From the NCBI GenBank assembly GCA_963514095.1, contig OY741281.1:16892830-16956829 (forward strand): DNA of 64,000 nt. Direction: 5' to 3'. Below, piece after piece: positions 10,901 through 21,516 of the stretch (position 1 is its first letter; each line of letters starts with the position of its first letter). The notes below the pieces were generated by a model, which saw only the letters and a program-made list of their open reading frames with translations, had not been told where the DNA came from and did not search any database. Source of the stretch: Eutrigla gurnardus. Its lineage: Eukaryota; Chordata; Actinopteri; Perciformes; Triglidae. A program made the translations under genes and the position numbers.

Positions 10901-13690
10901 AACAGGGGGGTGATATTACAGGCAAGTCTGTAAATAGACTACAAAAGTCACAGTACAATAAAAAATATATGTAGCTATAGAGTACAACCAGGCACACGTG
11001 CCAAATGTTCAGCTAAACTGGATACTTTGTTTGTACAAACGATACATTTAAGAACTAGAAAAGAGGTCTGTAGCACCTTAAGGAGCTTTAGAAGTATGTT
11101 AGCAGCTTGATCCAATACCAAACATATATTGCAGTATTGCAGTGTTTCTTACATACACATTCAATAAAGTTCACTGGTACCACTGAAGCTTATAAAGAAG
11201 TTTGACATGAATTGCTGAAGGTCTGTGCCTCTCACTGAAGAGCGTCTCCTGGGAGACATTGTGTTGGATGTCTTTATCCCAGGACAGGTTTTTTTAAATG
11301 GTGTACTTAATCTACGACCAGACTCCAGATCTGGATCTACTTTCTCTCGACTTTCAACACATTCTCACGTCAACGTGTCCAATAACACAGCTTGATCAGA
11401 GGTCCGAAACTTCAAGCGATGATGCTGTACGTGCCCGTCTAGTCACTTTATCAGAACGCCGTGTCAACATACACCTGCTACATGCAGGGCGTCTTTTCAA
11501 AATAAACTTCAAAGCAACAACAAATCCACTTAGGTTTAGAAAAAAGAGCGTGGTTGAAGTCACGTGACTACCCTAGTGATTCACGTTACTAACAACTGAC
11601 GTGACAAAATATTTACAAAGTTTCCTTTTAGTTGGACACAGGACACTAACAGCAGTCTCCTGGGTTAAAGTCCTGTGTTTGTTTGTTTTGTTTGTTTGTG
11701 TGATGCTGTGGGTGGGCGTGTCACATATAAACGCTCACAAGCTAAATGAGCCTGGGTGTCGGACACCAAGGAGACCGGACCAGCTGATTATTTGACGCCT
11801 TGGACGTAAGAACAGGTTGACACTTTGATCCACAGTTTACGGCTATTCTTTTGCCGTCTCGTATCGATGCTTGGATTCTGTCATAAAGTCTATATTGGCT
11901 AATAATCAGGTAGCTGATTGGAAACTTTGTTGTTGTCTAAGAGCTTTCAGGCAGAAACCATCGAAAAAATCAAGTAATATGTTTTCATAATGGCACACTG
12001 AGGTCAAAGGATGATAGAAGAGGACACGATCACCCTGGGAGTTATTGAACATACAGTATATCTGGGTTGTCTTTTGAACAACTAATGAAACAACCATTGA
12101 AAGAGGAAAGAAGTAAGTGCTATAAATCCGTCCATTAAGCTTTAGTATCGCTTGTGCTCTCAGCTAAACCAGCGGTTGAAAAGTCAATGAAGGCCTTCTG
12201 AAAAAGTGGGCCAACAAATTCTGTGTTTAAGGTACAATATTTGTTAAAAGACCCCTCAATGAGATACACAGAACACTTGTGCAAGTAAAGCAAAAATGAC
12301 ACCTTGATAGGAAAAACACTGTCAAAATTGTACCTGTAAAAATAAAACATTTTATATTGTATTTACATGTTATTGTTCTCTAAAGGAGCTAAATATATCA
12401 TCTATACATTTGTAATAAAGGTTTTAAACAAAAAGGTATTGGAGGAAATAAAAAGGCATTCAATTTACAAAAAGTGCTATGATTACAAAAAAAGGTGGCT
12501 TGCCAACATCTCTTGTAAAACCACAAACCTTCACAAGATACTAATAGCAAACTTCCATAAATGCTTTGAAACATCACACATTCAACTTTACATTTCACAT
12601 AACCCAGAAAATATTGTGTCCATTCATGTCTCATCACGTCCCGTCATTCAGGAAGGGAAACAGGGAACTTAACACTTCTATTTTTGAATTTCAGAGCACA
12701 AAAACAACATGAGTATGTGAGGTAAATGATAACACTATCGGATTATATATGCATCAGTCATCTGTTAACTGCTGTGGTGGAGGTGGAGACGGTGAAGGTG
12801 CAGGCTGGAAAGTTCACATTTTAGCCACATAGAGTTCAGTCCACTGTCTCTGGAAAGTATAAAAAGTGTCCAAAATGATTCTACAGATGAAATATGCAAC
12901 CTTTGCTTTAAGAAATAATACAAATCAGTGACGTTTCATCAGTCTTTAGTCATCTTGTATAGGGCTTGTATCGATTGACATTTTTTGTCAGTTTGATACC
13001 AGAGGTCTCATACGGTTTCCAAAACAATATGTTAACCATGTTTTTCTACAAAAGAAGTAAACGTACTCAAATATTGAGCATGAATGTTTTTTTCTTTTTT
13101 AGAACAAAATAATGCTTAATGGCCACTAGATTTCACACTGCCCTTTAAACTGCATCACACATCTCAGTTTGTGTGGAGATTGTTCAAGTGTCATCATGTG
13201 ACATCAGTACAGAATTTTGGCCACATTATAAAATTGAAATGCCAAATGTTCTATCGTTTTGTGGTCAATTAAAATACGGTCAAAATTGAGTTATGAGTGT
13301 GCAGCTTTCCCATTTATTTTTTCTGTATGTCTACAAGCCAGCGACTATAGAGTATGTATGTGATTACCCTCGTTTTTATTTATTTTTAATCAGAATGTGG
13401 GTTTGAATGAGGAAATATTAGGCATAAGAAGGATCTGAAAGCCTTATATTTTGATATTCAGTGCGACACAAATATTTCAGTCGATACCTGGCCCTTGTGA
13501 TTGCTAGCACTACATTCATTGTATGAGTCTACAAGAAATAGCTGACAACAAGCCAAATATTTGTGACCTCAGCATCCTGTATGTTTCATCATGATATTGA
13601 GTTCAAGATTAAACCTGTTTTCCAGCAGCAAGCTGCATCTTTAAATATATTTTTGTGATCATCTCACAGCTATATATACCATCCACCTAA
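7980..13690. other. Gene-free stretch between mos and plag1, part 1
   Basis: No open frame here looks like a known protein. It contains dispersed-repeat pieces: 8610-8700 resembles, in inverse orientation, 21650-21780 (both carry a block for GATGGAG-GAGCTACAA-GTTAGCAT), and 9540-9760 resembles 38540-38765. A short (TA)n lies at 10623-10643. The rest is AT-rich sequence with no feature I can name. Confidence 0.5.
9540..9760. repeat. Dispersed repeat, copy 1 (second copy at 38540-38765)
   Basis: The block CAGCTGAAAGTCACCAGTTA, followed by an ACxGGTTxA-CTGAAACACC region and, later, GGTCTGGATGGCTGG, recurs in the same order at 38540-38765. The spacing is similar but there are substitutions and indels. 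The family is unnamed here and no coding capacity is seen. Confidence 0.65.
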
Positions 13691-13693
13691 ACA

Positions 13694-13935
13694 GCCTGGT
13701 CTCCTAAAAGTATGTTCCCACACAACTAAACTAAGTAGTGAATTACATTTCAAGGGAAACATATTTTTAAGTGGATGAAGTTTGCCCTTCACGTATGACA
13801 AAATGGTTTCACAGAATTCTGTAAGTCCATATAGGGAGGTCTGGGTGGTGGGTGATTAAAAAAAAAATAAGACTTTGACCAGGAGACTGATGTTAGTGTC
13901 CACTATAGGACCAAGTGGTTTCGTTGTGTTTCTGT
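13694..13935. repeat. Dispersed repeat starting CAGCCTGGTCTCCTAAAA
   Basis: This block matches 18452-18700 in direct orientation and about 15075-14890 in inverse orientation. Shared parts are TTCCCACACAACT, GTGAATTACATTT, GGTCTGGGTGGTGG and GGAGACTGATGTTAGTGTCC. Three copies within 5 kb show a repeat-rich landing zone between mos and plag1. Confidence 0.7.
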
Positions 13936-14034
13936 TTGTTTGTTTTTTTCATTTAAAACCATGATGTTTCTTTTTACTTAACCTAACGATGTAGTTTATT
14001 TGTCTATACCTTAATATGTATTTTATTTAACTAC

Positions 14035-14255
14035 CTACTACCTAACTATGCAGTTCAGTTGTTAAACCTAACTATGTAGTTCAGTTGTTAAACCTAACTA
14101 TGTTGTTTATTTAATAAATCTAACTACATAGTTCAGTTGTGAAACCTAACTATGTAGTTCAGTTGTTAAACCTAACTATGTAGTTTATTTAATAAACCTA
14201 ACTACGTAGTTCAGTTGTTAAACCTAACTATGAAGTTCAGCTGTCTCAACCTAAC
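14035..14255. repeat. Minisatellite, about 27-bp unit containing AACCTAACTATGTAGTT
   Basis: About eight imperfect units alternate CAGTTGTTAAACCTAACTA and TTATTTAATAAACCTAACTA versions. The reverse-complement motif (CTACATAGTTAGGTTTA) reappears in two longer units at 42895-43035, so the array derives from, or has been spread by, a dispersed element. Confidence 0.85.
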
Positions 14256-14889
14256 TGTGTCATTCAAAACAAAACACAAAACTGTGCTTCTCTGTAAACA
14301 TAATTGAGAGTGTAGTTTAGTTGTATAGGAACATCATTTTGTTTGGGCTTTACCCAAAGGTCTGCATAGGGAATGCTATGTGGGGATGCTGAGGTCACAA
14401 ATGACGCTAAACCAAACCAAGCAACTGCCAAGAGAGTTGCTGATGATGTGCCAAGGCAATGCATCAGTACCAACAGTAGTTCACAATGATTTGGTTAGCA
14501 TTTTGATTGCAAAAATATATTTTTCATTTTCCTGGTGAATAGTCCCACTTATCATCACTTATGTATTCTATATCTGCTTGTTCCAACATGTCATTGAAGA
14601 TGTATCTTGTTTACAAACGCCGATGACTTCATGCTTTCAAGGCCGTCCAAAACCTCAGCATATATCTTAGGAAATGTGTGGATCATATGAAGTGGATGTT
14701 ACCATCATGGTTGACCTGTGGAACGTATGAATACTGATTTTTTTTTTTTTCAGAACTGAACTGCTGCAGTTTTAAACAGTTTGAAACAATTGGGTTATCA
14801 AACAAACCAAAACATGCTAAAAGCTACAGTTAGGTTTAGACAACAACCCTTCTTGGTTAAGTTTAGTAAAAGCCCATCATGGTTTGGAT

Positions 14890-15075
14890 TAAAATGACTA
14901 TGAAACGGAAACAAAACAAAACAAAAACAGTCTTCTGGTCGAAGTGTGTTTTCTGACCCGTCCACCACCCCGACTTCCTCTTTGAAATGTATTTACATCA
15001 AGAGAAAAGTAATCCACCACAAAATACATTTCCTTTCATGTAATTCACAATGCAGTTTAGTTGTGTGCAAACTTA
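14890..15075. repeat. Inverse copy of the CAGCCTGGTCTCC repeat
   Basis: Read on the minus strand, this matches 18480-18690: TTTTCTGACCCGTCCACCACC, the ATTTCCT-rich block and GTGCAAACT correspond to the complement of that copy. With 13694-13935 it forms an inverted pair about 1 kb apart. Confidence 0.65.
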
Positions 15076-15633
15076 GTTTGTAGGAGGCCAGACTGCAACA
15101 TGATGTGCATCTGTTCCAATGCAGCCATTTTTTCTGATTTTAAATCGCAGCAAACAGCTGATATGTTAACTTAAATAAGGCATAAGCTTACAATGTATGA
15201 TTTGAACATGACTGTTAGTGTTGTGTTATTCAATCAGGAGTGCTGATGTTTGATTCTGAAAATTTCAGATCACTTCAATGAGGGTTTTCTTTTTTTTAAT
15301 CTATTAATAATGTTTTTAAAAGTCAACTCTCTGTGTAAGGCTTTTGAGGTATGGTAAAAAAAAATAAAAAACATGGACTTTAATTAAAAGGCACATATAA
15401 CTGCTGGTCTGTGATAGAACGGAAACTTCTGTATCCTGCATGAGAGTCAGACAAGCTACTCAACTCCTTCTCAACATACAGGACACGCTACTACACTACT
15501 TCCTGAATAGGTACTGGGTGGAAATGTGAGATGTGAAATCATCCAACATGGACACTATTGATTCTTACTGGGCTGAATCGTGATTTGAGTATATTTCACC
15601 TCCATTGTATTAGACATCTCAAACTATCTAACA

Positions 15634-16129
15634 CAGTCTCACGGCAGTTCATGAAAGTCACATGAACAGTCAGAAAGTATCTATTAGTTTTGTGTGGAGC
15701 AACAGGAATTGTCAACAAACATGTGTCAGTCTGGACGACGTTAGGTCGAGGCAACAAAACCAACGTTAGGTTTAGGCAACAAGACCAACTTTAGGTTTAG
15801 GCAACAAAAATAACGTTAGCTTTAGACAACAAAACCAGCCTTAGGTATAGGCAACAAAACCAACATTAGGTTTAGGCAACAAGACCAACGTTAGGTTTAG
15901 GCAACAAAACCAACGTTAGGTCTAGGCAACAAAACCCACGTAAGGTCTAGGCAACAAAACCAACGTGATCAAGCCCCCCCCCCCCCGAATTCCTTATTCC
16001 TAATTCCCAATCTTTACATTGACATTGTTTTAGTGCTGAGAGACTGAAAGTAAATGGACACTTCATGTCCCTGAACATGAAAACAATATAATGCATCAAG
16101 TGACTATTTCATGACCTGCCATGAGACTG
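15634..16129. mobile_element. Non-autonomous DNA element with an internal minisatellite
   Basis: The ends form a terminal inverted repeat: CAGTCTCACGGCAGTTCATG on the left against the complement of CATGACCTGCCATGAGACTG on the right, 18 of 20 matching. Inside, at 15735-15965, is a minisatellite of about nine units of roughly 26 bp (GGCAACAAAACCAACGTTAG type), ending in a poly-C tract. No transposase is present. Related right ends occur at about 17850-17889 and 18200-18237. I cannot define a target duplication with confidence. Confidence 0.65.
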
Positions 16130-16183
16130 GGCTGCAGTTCTATAGAGGGAGCTGGGAAAACCTGTGATATGTTAGTGATCCTT

Positions 16184-16246
16184 GGTGTGTGTGTGTGTGT
16201 GTGTGTGTCTGTGTCTGTGTAAACCTACACAGACACACACACACCT
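16184..16246. repeat. (GT)n/(AC)n inverted repeat
   Basis: A GT run ends CTGTGTCTGTGTA, followed by a 4-base spacer and TACACAGACACACAC. This gives a perfect 12-bp stem that continues imperfectly, and it could extrude as a cruciform. Confidence 0.85.
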
Positions 16247-17499
16247 ACTTCTTCCACCATAAACAACATTTGAAGTGTTTAAACATTTCAGGCAAGGCTG
16301 AAGAAGGTGAACATAAGATAGAAAACTCTTTGATTTGACGGATAAACATGAAAATCTTGAATATCTGTTTTTACATCCCCTTTTTAACCAAAGAGCAGCA
16401 GCATTTCACAAAATATATCAAGACTTAATTTAATATTGAGGAGTTCTACATTGTTTAAGATTGTAGGAGCCACTACTGAATAAGCATAATATATGGGTTT
16501 GGGTTATGCAATACAAATATGCATTTTGAAAGAAAAAAAATGTACTAAATAAAACGTTTTTATTTTATAGAAAAATACTGGTGCTTTGTATTTTTGTATT
16601 TTACATATACCGATAGGAGGTAGTGTGCCTGGTAATTCACCCAGCTTTGTTCCAGAATGGAGCATGAAGTGGATGAAAAAAAAAACACTTGCTGTTAGAT
16701 TAGAGGTTGGCATTAGTCTCTTCTACCATTTTAAAATGTTTGTTAAAATGGTACATCAAGTTAACAAGCTGTCCTCAAAGTTACCATTAGCTTTTATCAA
16801 CGTTCAGCTGCTTGAGGACAGGAGCCATTTCACAAGTGTGTTAATAACAACACTTTAAAATGTGGAACTTGTTTAAGGCAGGCATGTGTAAGGCAGCACT
16901 CTCATCATGAGAGTAGACGTTAGTTTGTTTAACAGGGCTGTTGTATGATTTATTCCTACCAAATAAATTACTTTGTTTTGAATTGACACTGTGGTCCATA
17001 GAGAGGCTAAGTCCCGCCTCTTTTGTGGACCACCATGGGACCATATTTTGTAAATGGTGAGAGACTTATAATTTTCTGATGCTGTTGTACCATGAATTAC
17101 ACATATGATGTGAATTTAAAAATCCCTTTTACATGTAGTTCACGAAGCGGTTTCAAACTAAACAAAATGATACGACACTCTGAGACTTTCTGGGCTTGAA
17201 CAAATATCGTTTAAATTGACAAACATCAGATGTGGAATTCATGGCACAATTCAAACGGGATCAAAAATGTATTTGTCTCTCGCTGTTGACTGATGTCATA
17301 GACTGTATACAAGAATATATATAAGATGTAGTCATGTTCACGTCACCCGTTGGTTTGTGAACAACAGTTTAAAGGTCGCCATTTTGGCTGTTGCTATCTT
17401 GGAATTTTTGCAACCAGTCAAGGAAGTGACCATATTTGGACTGTGGAGGAGCGACAGGTGGATCTGATGAAGACAAGCAGCACCCCGAGCAGCAACCTT

Positions 17500-18240
17500 A
17501 CTGGATCAACCAACGTTTAGACAACAAAACTAACGTTAGCTTTAGACAACGGAACCTCTTAGTTAGGTTCACCAACGCGTCACTTCGCAACACTTTGAGA
17601 CATGTGGTGTCCAACACCGGTCTGGTGGTTAAGTCCTGTGTTGTTGGACCTATCCACCTCCCCACCCCCCCACCATAAGTCGTCTCTCTCTATAACTGAT
17701 AGTACATCACTAGATCTTGACATTGCATAGTCACGTGGATGCATTTCATTTGTGTGTTAAAATGAACTTTCCATTGACATTGTATTGGCACTGAGAGAAT
17801 CTAAAAAAAAAAAAAAAATGTATGTTCTTGAACACGAAACCAGCAGAGTTAATTTCATGGCTACTTCACTGCCGTGAGACTGGGCTCTACAGCATGACCT
17901 TCTGTTCATCACTCCAGTGGAGAAGTCGGGAAGTCAATCAATGTAGTCACAGATATTCCCATCAGACTGTAATGACACAGCACTTAAAGGGGCTACTCAA
18001 GGAAAGCAGGCCAGTCTATTACTATCTGTCTGTCATTGCCTGCTGGATTGTGGACCCGTCCACCCCCTCCACCATCAGCAGTCGTTCTCAGTATTTACTA
18101 CTACGTCACTTTCGTCATATGGATGTTTCATTCATGTGTCACCATGAAAAAGGATCCCAATTCACTTTACTTGTGTCCCTGATCATGAAACCAATAGATT
18201 GTATTTAGTGACTACTTCATAATTTGCGATGAGACTGGAC
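17500..18240. repeat. Two further right-end copies of the CAGTCTCAYGGCAG family
   Basis: 17500-17889 contains CAACGTTAGCTTTAGACAAC units, GGTTAAGTCCTGTGTTGTTGG, then TTCTTGAACACGAAA and CTGCCGTGAGACTGGGC. 18050-18237 repeats the same order and ends GCGATGAGACTGGACTGG. Both match the right part of the element at 15634-16129 and look like truncated or diverged copies in direct orientation. Confidence 0.6.
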
Positions 18241-18451
18241 TGGAGTAACCAAACCACCAGCGACGTCACACTGAGTTAAAGGCTTGGATAAAGGCTTCAT
18301 GTGTTTGTGTGTAATCTCAGTTTTCTGTGTGTAATCTCAGATGCATGGTTGTTGGCCTGCTGCCTGTGTTATAGAGAGGGTGTTTAACACAAATCTAAAT
18401 TCTGAAATACAATGATGAGATGTTTCAGCTGACTGTGGTTTGGTGTTCAGA

Positions 18452-18730
18452 GGCAGCCTGCTCTCCTAAACATTACGTTCCCACACAACTGAACTGCACT
18501 GTGAATTACATTTTGAGGGAAACATATTTTGTGGTGGATTAGGTTTCTCTTAAGGTATCACAAATGAGTTTCAAAGAGTCCTAGAGGTCCATGTAGAGAG
18601 GAGGTCTGGGTGGTGGATGGGTCAGAAAACACAGGACACCCAGGAGACTGATGTTAGTGTCCCGTTACAACAAAGTCGTTTTGTTTTGTTGTGTTTTTGT
18701 TTTGTTTCAGTCTCATAGTCATTTTAATCC
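18452..18730. repeat. Dispersed repeat, direct copy of 13694-13935
   Basis: CAGCCTGCTCTCCTAAACATTACGTTCCC-type start, then the GTGAATTACATTT, GTGGTGGATTAGG, GGTCTGGGTGGTGGATGGGT and GGAGACTGATGTTAGTGTCC blocks in the same order as the 13694 copy. It is followed by a T/G-rich tract. The 18240-19700 remainder up to plag1 shows nothing I can name. Confidence 0.65.
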
Positions 18731-19723
18731 AAACCATGTTTTTTTTGTTTTTTTTTAAATCAAACCCAACTGTAGTTTTCTGGCTTATTTTGTTTTGTGT
18801 GTTAACATGTTTGAAACTTTTTAAAATTGCATGTTTCCCTGGAAAGGTAATTGAAAATGTGTTTGTATGGGAACTTTATTTTGTAGGAGACAGGGTTGTA
18901 GGTGATAACTTCAACAATGTTGGAGAATTCAGACAAAACTTGACCAACCAATGAAATGTCAAACTGTGATACTGTTGGTCAGTAGTTCCTACTATACGTC
19001 TATATCCATGTCCCTGATCTTCTGCTTTATGAATGAATCAAAAGGACCACATCAATGCTTTTGCATGTTTTAGTCTATTTACTACTAATCACATATACTT
19101 TCTGATAAAAAAAAATATGTGTATGAGATATTTCATTTCACTTTTGCTTAATTCCTGGCGAGCTGTCGGTGTCCTATAATTTGACTCTGTATTGAAAATC
19201 AACTTGCAGAGGTTTGAAATCCAGCATAGTGAACATTAGGTCTGCTGCTGCCGACGCGGTGACCTTCACTGCACAGCGTAATGCAAGCAGGCATGATCAC
19301 TGTGATGGATTACCTGATGCATGTCAATTGATTGACTTTGAGATTAGAAATGATGCTGTTTTATATTACATTATGTATTAAATGTATTTCAATTGGCAGA
19401 AACATCCCAAAACGAAAGTTTGGTCCCTGCCAAAATAAAGATGATAAAACAAAGGTCAACTGTGACGACAGATGACATCACAACGTTCAAAGTGCCGTAT
19501 GAACAACAATAAACCAAAATTGATTGCAAAATCTGCTTCCTAAAATCGATCTATTCTAAAGCAATGGGGTTAAGTAGAGAAAACATGTCACTGCAATCAA
19601 ATTACTGTTAGCATTCATTTATGTGGAAACTCTCCAACCAAAATACTCCTTCATGTTTAAACTGTGCGTGTGCTGCTCTCAGTGCTGACCATCATGTGTT
19701 AATAGAATACCTTCAAACATCTA

Positions 19724-19726
<3 letters not shown>

Positions 19727-19758
<32 letters not shown>
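19727..19758. repeat. (TG)n tract in the plag1 3' untranslated region
   Basis: A 32-bp TG run lies only about 15 bp beyond the plag1 stop codon. It would be a CA run in the plag1 mRNA. Confidence 0.9.
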
Positions 19759-19765
<7 letters not shown>

Positions 19766-19772
19766 TACTGGA

Positions 19773-21407
19773 TCACTGAAAAGCTTGGTGGAAGCGGGGC
19801 AGTGTGGTGGGTGTGCTCAGGTTGGATATGAAGGAGGAGGGGAGCCTCTGAAGTGGACTCTCTGCTGCGTCCGGGACTTCGGGAGGCTGGGGGTTCAGCT
19901 GGATGAGAGGCGTGGGCTCTTCGTTGGGAGGGTAGGTGCCGCTCTGCTCCCCGCCGCCCGCCGCCTGGTTGTACGGGGGCCCGTTGAGTGGCAGGAAGTT
20001 GAAAAGCTGTGAGAAGTCCATCAGAGAGGAGGACGATGCCAGAGAGTCACCTGCGGCGGCCATCTGTGCAGACATTTTGGACAGAGACGCTCCCTCGCCC
20101 GCTTCCTCCAGGACGCCCGCTTGAGGTTCCAACTGGAGTTTGGAGGAGGAGTGTTGGGCTTCCTGGGCTGCAGAGGACGAGGAGGGCATGCTGTTCTGCA
20201 TCTCCATCAGGTAGGTCTCCAGTTCTCCCTTTAGATTCTGCTCCCGCTCCTGTGAGGAGATGCTGTATGAGGTAAAGTTGGAGCCCAGTGGGTACTTAAA
20301 AGAAAAGGGGTGTGTGGAGGTGGGGAAGGGCTCTGTGTCCAGGACGGGGCCCGTGTACATGTTGAGCTGGTGCGGCCTGGGAGTCAGCATACCCGGGAGC
20401 TCGCCCTTGATGTCCCCAGATGCCAAGTCGTAGACGACGGGCTCCAGCGAATCAGCTGGCTCAGTTTTTACCCTCAGCAGCTCCCGAGCGTGGCTCTTCT
20501 TCACGTGACGCGTCAGGTGGTCCTTCCTGCCGAAGCGCTGGGCACAGTACTGACAAAGGAAGTCCTTGCGTCCGGTGTGCACTACCATGTGGCGTCGCAC
20601 ATCTTTACGGGTGTAAAATCGGCGCTCGCAGTGTTCGCAGCGATGCTTCTTCTCTTTGGTCCCACCAGAGGACTTGCCGGCGTGCGTTTTCAGGTGTTCC
20701 AGGAGAACCCCGGTGCTGGGGAACGGCTGCAGGCACACTTGGCAGGTGAGGTCTCCGCTGTTGGCGGCGTGGAGGGCGAGGTGGCGTTTGAAGCCCAGCT
20801 TGGTGTTGTAGCTCTTGCCACACTCCTGACAGGTGAACGCCTCCTTGTAGGGGTCGTGAGTGTGTAGGTGATTCTTTAAGTGATCCTTGCGGTGGAACAT
20901 TTTCTCACAGTATGAACACTTGTGGTTTTTTTCTGGCGAGTGAGTTGCCATATGCCTTTGAACACAGACACATTCTATGAGCACTCAGAATTGTTGCAAT
21001 CATTCAAGTAGGCATGCTTTACATTAGACACAAACACAAGACCTGGAAATAGTATTCACCAACACATCATTCTGCTTACTACTGAGCACTATGTTAGCAA
21101 AGGTGTAAAAGAGAAAAGCAACATGCTGCAGCCTGCTATGTGCTGCTGCTTGTCTGTACCGTAGCAGCTTGTATTTGGAGACGAAAGCCTTGGTGCAGTC
21201 GGGGTGGGAGCAGCGGTAGGGTCTTTCTCCTGTGTGAGAGTACGAGTGCACCTTCAATTTCTCCAAACTGTTGAAAGCTTTCTGACACTCCTGGCAGGGG
21301 AAATTCTTTTTCGGCTTCCCCTCTGCTCTCCTGCGCCTCCCCGTGGGCGGCGTGAGCTTGGTTCTCTCCAGGACGTGGTCACGGTGGCCCTGGGTTCCCG
21401 TGGCCAT
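19773..21407 (-). CDS. plag1: PLAG1 zinc-finger transcription factor
   Basis: Two coding exons on the minus strand, 21407-21160 and 20955-19773. The arginine codon of KYKLLRHMATHSPEK is split across the junction, giving about 476 residues (human PLAG1 is 500). The N-terminal basic segment GRRRRAEGKPKKNFPC is followed by seven C2H2 zinc fingers, starting CQECQKAFNSLEKLKVH and ending with RFGRKDHLTRHVKKSH. A serine-rich activation region follows, with LDFSQLFNFxPLNGPPYN-type sequence and the family C-terminus TTLPRFHQAFQ. PLAG1 is a nuclear activator of growth genes such as IGF2. The ATG exon begins at an acceptor (exon start 21516, pyrimidine tract TCTCTCTCTTCCTCAG), so noncoding exons lie upstream. 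The closest paralogue, PLAGL2, is less likely because of the C-terminus and the synteny with mos and chchd7. Confidence 0.96.
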
Positions 21408-21516
21408 GGCACTCTATGGCTGACCAGCTACATGGACAAGGGCGCAGTGCCCAACTATAACTGATACAATCGTTCTATCCAGTTTTATGTGCTCAACGCT
21501 GGCCGGACTCGGGGGC

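Noticed and set aside
20310..20867. A 185-codon plus-strand frame opposite the plag1 zinc fingers
   Set aside because: It is antisense to clear C2H2 fingers and has no domain of its own.
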